A stretch of 59,769 nucleotides of DNA from Verrucomicrobiota bacterium (GTDB lineage Bacteria; Chlamydiota; Chlamydiia; Chlamydiales; SM23-39): assembly GCA_018968815.1 (NCBI GenBank), contig JAGWZL010000010.1:1-59769 (forward strand), read 5' to 3'. Each line of letters starts with the position of its first letter. The first letter of the stretch is position 1. Both the position numbers and the translations under genes were made by a program. Below the pieces are notes generated by a model. It was given only the letters and a program-made list of their open reading frames with translations. It was not told the origin of the DNA and ran no database searches. Of the stretch, positions 57,701 through 59,769 are shown piece after piece.

Positions 57701-59769
57701 GGACGGCTTCCCATGGCGTCATTGTGGCCGTGCCGTGGGTGCCGGGTACTTCAGGTCTCATTACTTTTTCTGGAACCGGAGGTTCTACCGATACCAGTCA
57801 TGGCCTCTTTTTCTCGTCTCTCTTTTCTGGAGGAGGGAATGTGACATTTTCCACTTGTACAGGAGGGAGCGCTGGAGGCAATGGAGTGAACTTGACGAGC
57901 AACTTCACGACCAACGGCGCTGTCGCAACGTCCAGCCCAACGTCTATTACAGCCTCCGCTGCAGGCAGCGTTGGATTTGCGTCTACAGCCAATTTCGAGA
58001 CAACAGGAAATAATAGCTCGATCAGTATTACAGCGACATCCACTGGCACGACAGGCAATTGTTATGGCATTGCCTTCACAGGCGGCGCCATCAGCACTGT
58101 AGGAACCAGTTCTCCTATTACGCTGACAGGAACAGGTGGAAGCAGCAGCAGCATTTCTCATGGCATCCATCTTTCCGGCACGTTACCGCAAGTGGTCACG
58201 GCCAATGGGGCCATTTCTCTGGTAGGCACTGCAAGCGGTAGCGCTGCCAGCTGCGGGGTGAATTTGGCGTCCAGCGCCTCCCCAGTCCTCTCTTCTGCGC
58301 TGAGCACGATCACCGTCAACGGCACAAGTACCGCTTCTGTCGCAGGGTCCCATGGAGTGACGATTGCTTCTGCGCTCTCGGCTGAATCCAGTGGCTTGAT
58401 GACGCTCACCGGATCGGGCGGCAGTACAGGAGCGAGCTACGGAGTGAATGTCGCTCAAGCAATCACCCAAACGGGGACGGGAGGCGTGACCTTAAGCGGA
58501 ACAGCGACCGCTGGAGGGAATTTGATCGGAGCGAATATTACGACGAGCGGTGGCCCCATCCTCGTTTCCACTTCAGCCGTAATTGGAGCCACAGCTACGC
58601 TCGATACGACCAATGCGGGCGGATCGCCTGGAGGCGCGAACATTACTTTTAGCAGCACGGTGAATGGGGCCAATGCACTCACCCTTACGTGCGGAACAAC
58701 AGGAACGGCTCTGTTCAATGGCATAGTCGGGGGAACGACCCCATTATCTTCATTGACGGCGACAGGTCTGGCGGTGACGCAAAACGTCGCGGTCACCACA
58801 ACGGGATCCATCAGTTATACCTCCACTTCCCCTTCCCTGATTACCATTGGCGGCAACATGACCACATCCGGCGGCACAATCGGTTTGAATGGCCCCGTCT
58901 CCATTGCATCAGCTCCCACTTTTGATACGACGAATGGGGGGACCTCTGCAGGAGGAGCGACAATCACGTTCAGCAGCACACTCAACGGCGCAACAAGCGC
59001 AACATTTCGCGCAGGCACCGCGGGCAACGTGATCTGGACAGGAGCCGTGGGCGGCTCGGCCCCTCCGACGAACCTGATTTTTACGGGCACTACTAACCAA
59101 CTCCAAATCGGCAACAACGTCACTGTAACGGGCGCTAATCTATTGAGTTTGCCGATCGCCGTTGTGTTAAATGGGTCTAGCACCATGACCTACTCAGCGA
59201 CCCCTCTGTCCGTGACTTTCGGATCCACTTTGGATGGAGGCAATGCGCTGATCATCCAAGGAGGCTCGGGGACAGAGACCTTTACGGGTGCGGTCGGAGG
59301 GATCACCCCTCTTGCTTCATTGACTGTTGTAGGCGGCAGTATTGTCCAAAGCTCCACTGTGCAGTTAACAGGCCTGCTCAGTTACACCGGATCATCGAGT
59401 GTGCATGGGAATATCACCACGAACGTCGGTTCTGTGACAATGACAGGATCTGTCACATTGACTGGCTCTGTGACGATCGATACGACGAATACGAACCCCG
59501 CCGGAGCGTCCATTCTCTTTTCGGGGAGCAGTTCCACTGTGAATGGGGCGCAACCTTTGACTCTCAAGGGAGGAACGGGCGGTACCGTGACGTTTGGCGG
59601 GGCGATCGGGAATTCAGTCGCTACAGGTGCTGTTCTTGTGAGCAGTGCAAATGCTGTCAGTATCGGCTCTAATATCACAGCCACGTCCTTCACTATCACG
59701 CCTGCAGCTCCTGTGACCCTGGCCGGATCGAGCGTCATCACGACAACCGCTGCGACAAATGGGATCAGC
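54706..59769 (+). CDS. Filamentous-haemagglutinin-like adhesin, N-terminal 1688 codons (continues beyond the window)
   Basis: I followed this frame codon by codon from the ATG at 54706 to the window end: no stop in 1688 codons, so it is partial at the 3' end. A signal peptide (MRKNAGALLLCLQVACLFG) precedes a haemagglutination-activity (two-partner secretion) domain with GSVYLVNPNGILIGS. From about residue 380 the protein is Thr/Ser/Gly-rich repeats. The first set carries a recurring SHGV, CYGV or NGVNL turn every 40-50 residues; the second, past about 58650, has a G-A-V-G-G-x-x-P-L-x-S-L-T unit. Both fit a beta-helix. Export would need a TpsB partner, not in the window. AAGG lies before the ATG. 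Confidence 0.85.
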   Translation, partial: MRKNAGALLLCLQVACLFGKPTGFALQSGEASPPVQEADGSYLIHSGRQAIVDWDGFSVEVHEHVHFEQLDQDSFILNRVVGPNESLIAGQLSSNGSVYLVNPNGILIGSEAHIETAGFIASTLDLTGEELSEKNFCFAGDSDAKVIHEGKIHCSSGDVFLIGRSVENCGEIVAEEGRAGLLSASEAWICPDQTPRVHVYCAETIDRALLDENAYALAIRHDGFLDAKEVYAMANQGIVQIAGGIVAVDQDVGGEVRILGDEIHLLSPAFIDISGEKGGGTLLCGGDFQGQNPNVYNAQRLFVGPEVAINARARGKGDGGTAIFWSDEATLFYGRAAICGGVEGGDGGFAEVSGSYLDYRGCVDGRSLGKSGFLLLDPVDVTISTGADSNGSINMGTGNWASTGNPAVINTTTLQNQLAMTQVTINTSSGTGTGGTGNITISNPVTWSAANALTLVANGVIAVNASVTNTNNGVSGTTISMTASGTSAGSGVAGISIPTGVTVSTNTGNIVLNGTSLATTGTSHGVSLVGVVSTGSGSISITGTSGASGAGSSGAGNGVHIAGTTSSVVSSTSGAITITGVSYATAANSYGVGYTNNWNPGTSNTLTLSGQALGSAGNSAGISMGGTFTGSGPVVFQNSLGATGGGNGVDIPSSFTTSGDITTSGTISAKNNANFGISIANTCKSTNGNVNFNVTTTNGIAIFVSGTLSTTGGGSITLVGQGTAGNNAQGLFLNSTGSINTTTGSGNISITGTGGSGSTGIALQSATGVRSTAGSIQITGTSGTAANLAGISITYSGTWSTATSNTVTITGICQSSGGSGVNFVSPAVLSTGTGDLVFTNCSCSTGSGSAINLPSGASITATGNVTMSNITTASACTGPAVLVGGSISLSGANKALSITATAGGTSGSCHGISVVGGTLSTTSGNLSLNGTGGAGTSTAHGVNLTSNATVSSTSGTISLTGTAQGSGTCYGVNLAAGSNMVSSTSGPINVTGLAASASGTASHGVIVAVPWVPGTSGLITFSGTGGSTDTSHGLFFSSLFSGGGNVTFSTCTGGSAGGNGVNLTSNFTTNGAVATSSPTSITASAAGSVGFASTANFETTGNNSSISITATSTGTTGNCYGIAFTGGAISTVGTSSPITLTGTGGSSSSISHGIHLSGTLPQVVTANGAISLVGTASGSAASCGVNLASSASPVLSSALSTITVNGTSTASVAGSHGVTIASALSAESSGLMTLTGSGGSTGASYGVNVAQAITQTGTGGVTLSGTATAGGNLIGANITTSGGPILVSTSAVIGATATLDTTNAGGSPGGANITFSSTVNGANALTLTCGTTGTALFNGIVGGTTPLSSLTATGLAVTQNVAVTTTGSISYTSTSPSLITIGGNMTTSGGTIGLNGPVSIASAPTFDTTNGGTSAGGATITFSSTLNGATSATFRAGTAGNVIWTGAVGGSAPPTNLIFTGTTNQLQIGNNVTVTGANLLSLPIAVVLNGSSTMTYSATPLSVTFGSTLDGGNALIIQGGSGTETFTGAVGGITPLASLTVVGGSIVQSSTVQLTGLLSYTGSSSVHGNITTNVGSVTMTGSVTLTGSVTIDTTNTNPAGASILFSGSSSTVNGAQPLTLKGGTGGTVTFGGAIGNSVATGAVLVSSANAVSIGSNITATSFTITPAAPVTLAGSSVITTTAATNGIS

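Noticed and set aside
55968-59741. Several minus-strand frames of 80-160 aa rich in Pro and Val
   Set aside because: They mirror the Thr/Gly-rich repeats of the adhesin; the low number of stops follows from that composition.

Overview
The window looks like a chromosomal contig from an environmental (non-Chlamydiaceae) member of the Chlamydiae. The strongest sign is a DNA topoisomerase I that ends in a SWIB domain (28290-30824), a fusion I know as a chlamydial hallmark. Supporting signs are enzymes for a Kdo-based LPS (KdsB and a Kdo hydroxylase), a eukaryote-like dual-specificity phosphatase and a protein related to plant IQM proteins, as expected of an intracellular bacterium. I cannot assign genus or species. 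The contig opens within two bases of a 133-bp repeat and ends inside a very long open gene.

Layout. (1) 1-20 kb: a surface-polysaccharide region. Minus-strand operon A (5697 to 1347) holds a nucleotide-sugar dehydrogenase, a GDP-mannose 3,5-epimerase-like enzyme, a methyltransferase and a glycosyltransferase. Minus-strand operon B (13470 to 7242) holds WecB, WecC, an alcohol-dehydrogenase/Gfo-Idh fusion and an asparagine-synthase-like amidotransferase, suggesting a ManNAcA-type and perhaps amidated sugar. An FkbM methyltransferase and a GT2 lie on the plus strand. Beyond them are three GT4-type glycosyltransferases and ManC, which supplies GDP-mannose. Two same-strand copies of a 133-bp hairpin-rich repeat (3-135 and 14730-14862) bracket the first 14.6 kb, each upstream of a plus-strand gene. 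(2) 20-26.5 kb: a glycerol locus (glpK-glpD divergent from glpF), two unrecognised proteins and an MFS carrier. (3) 26.5-37 kb: Kdo hydroxylase with a coupled HExxH membrane protein, topA-SWIB, rpoN, a GT9, a DoxX protein, a 53-aa DUF1328 protein, uvrD/pcrA, kdsB and a histidine phosphatase. (4) 37.1-39 kb: a partial tandem duplication carrying a lineage-specific modular gene family and a remnant of the phosphatase 3' end. (5) 39-52.5 kb: an MFS efflux pump, putA, a NamZ-like muramidase, groES-groEL with a diverged CIRCE, trkH-trkA, a glycosyltransferase and a tRNA-Arg whose last base touches the AUG of a metallo-hydrolase gene. (6) 52.5-59.8 kb: a large nested palindrome, two exported proteins and the N-terminal 1688 codons of a filamentous-haemagglutinin-like adhesin that runs off the window.

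How it works together. ManC makes GDP-mannose, which the epimerase-like enzyme and dehydrogenase of operon A could modify. WecB and WecC would make UDP-ManNAcA, which the amidotransferase could amidate. At least six glycosyltransferases could assemble the glycan. No Wzx, Wzy or ABC exporter was seen, so the pathway is incomplete here. KdsB and KdoO bear on the LPS core.

Most unusual signals: a 19-bp palindrome ATGTAAAGCNGCTTTACAT present four times, always inside coding sequence; the zero-spacing tRNA/AUG junction that could yield a leaderless mRNA; the duplicated 133-bp structured element; the bacterial IQM-like protein; and the tandem duplication whose junctions can be read base by base. 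All functional calls come from reading the sequence; no database search was run.
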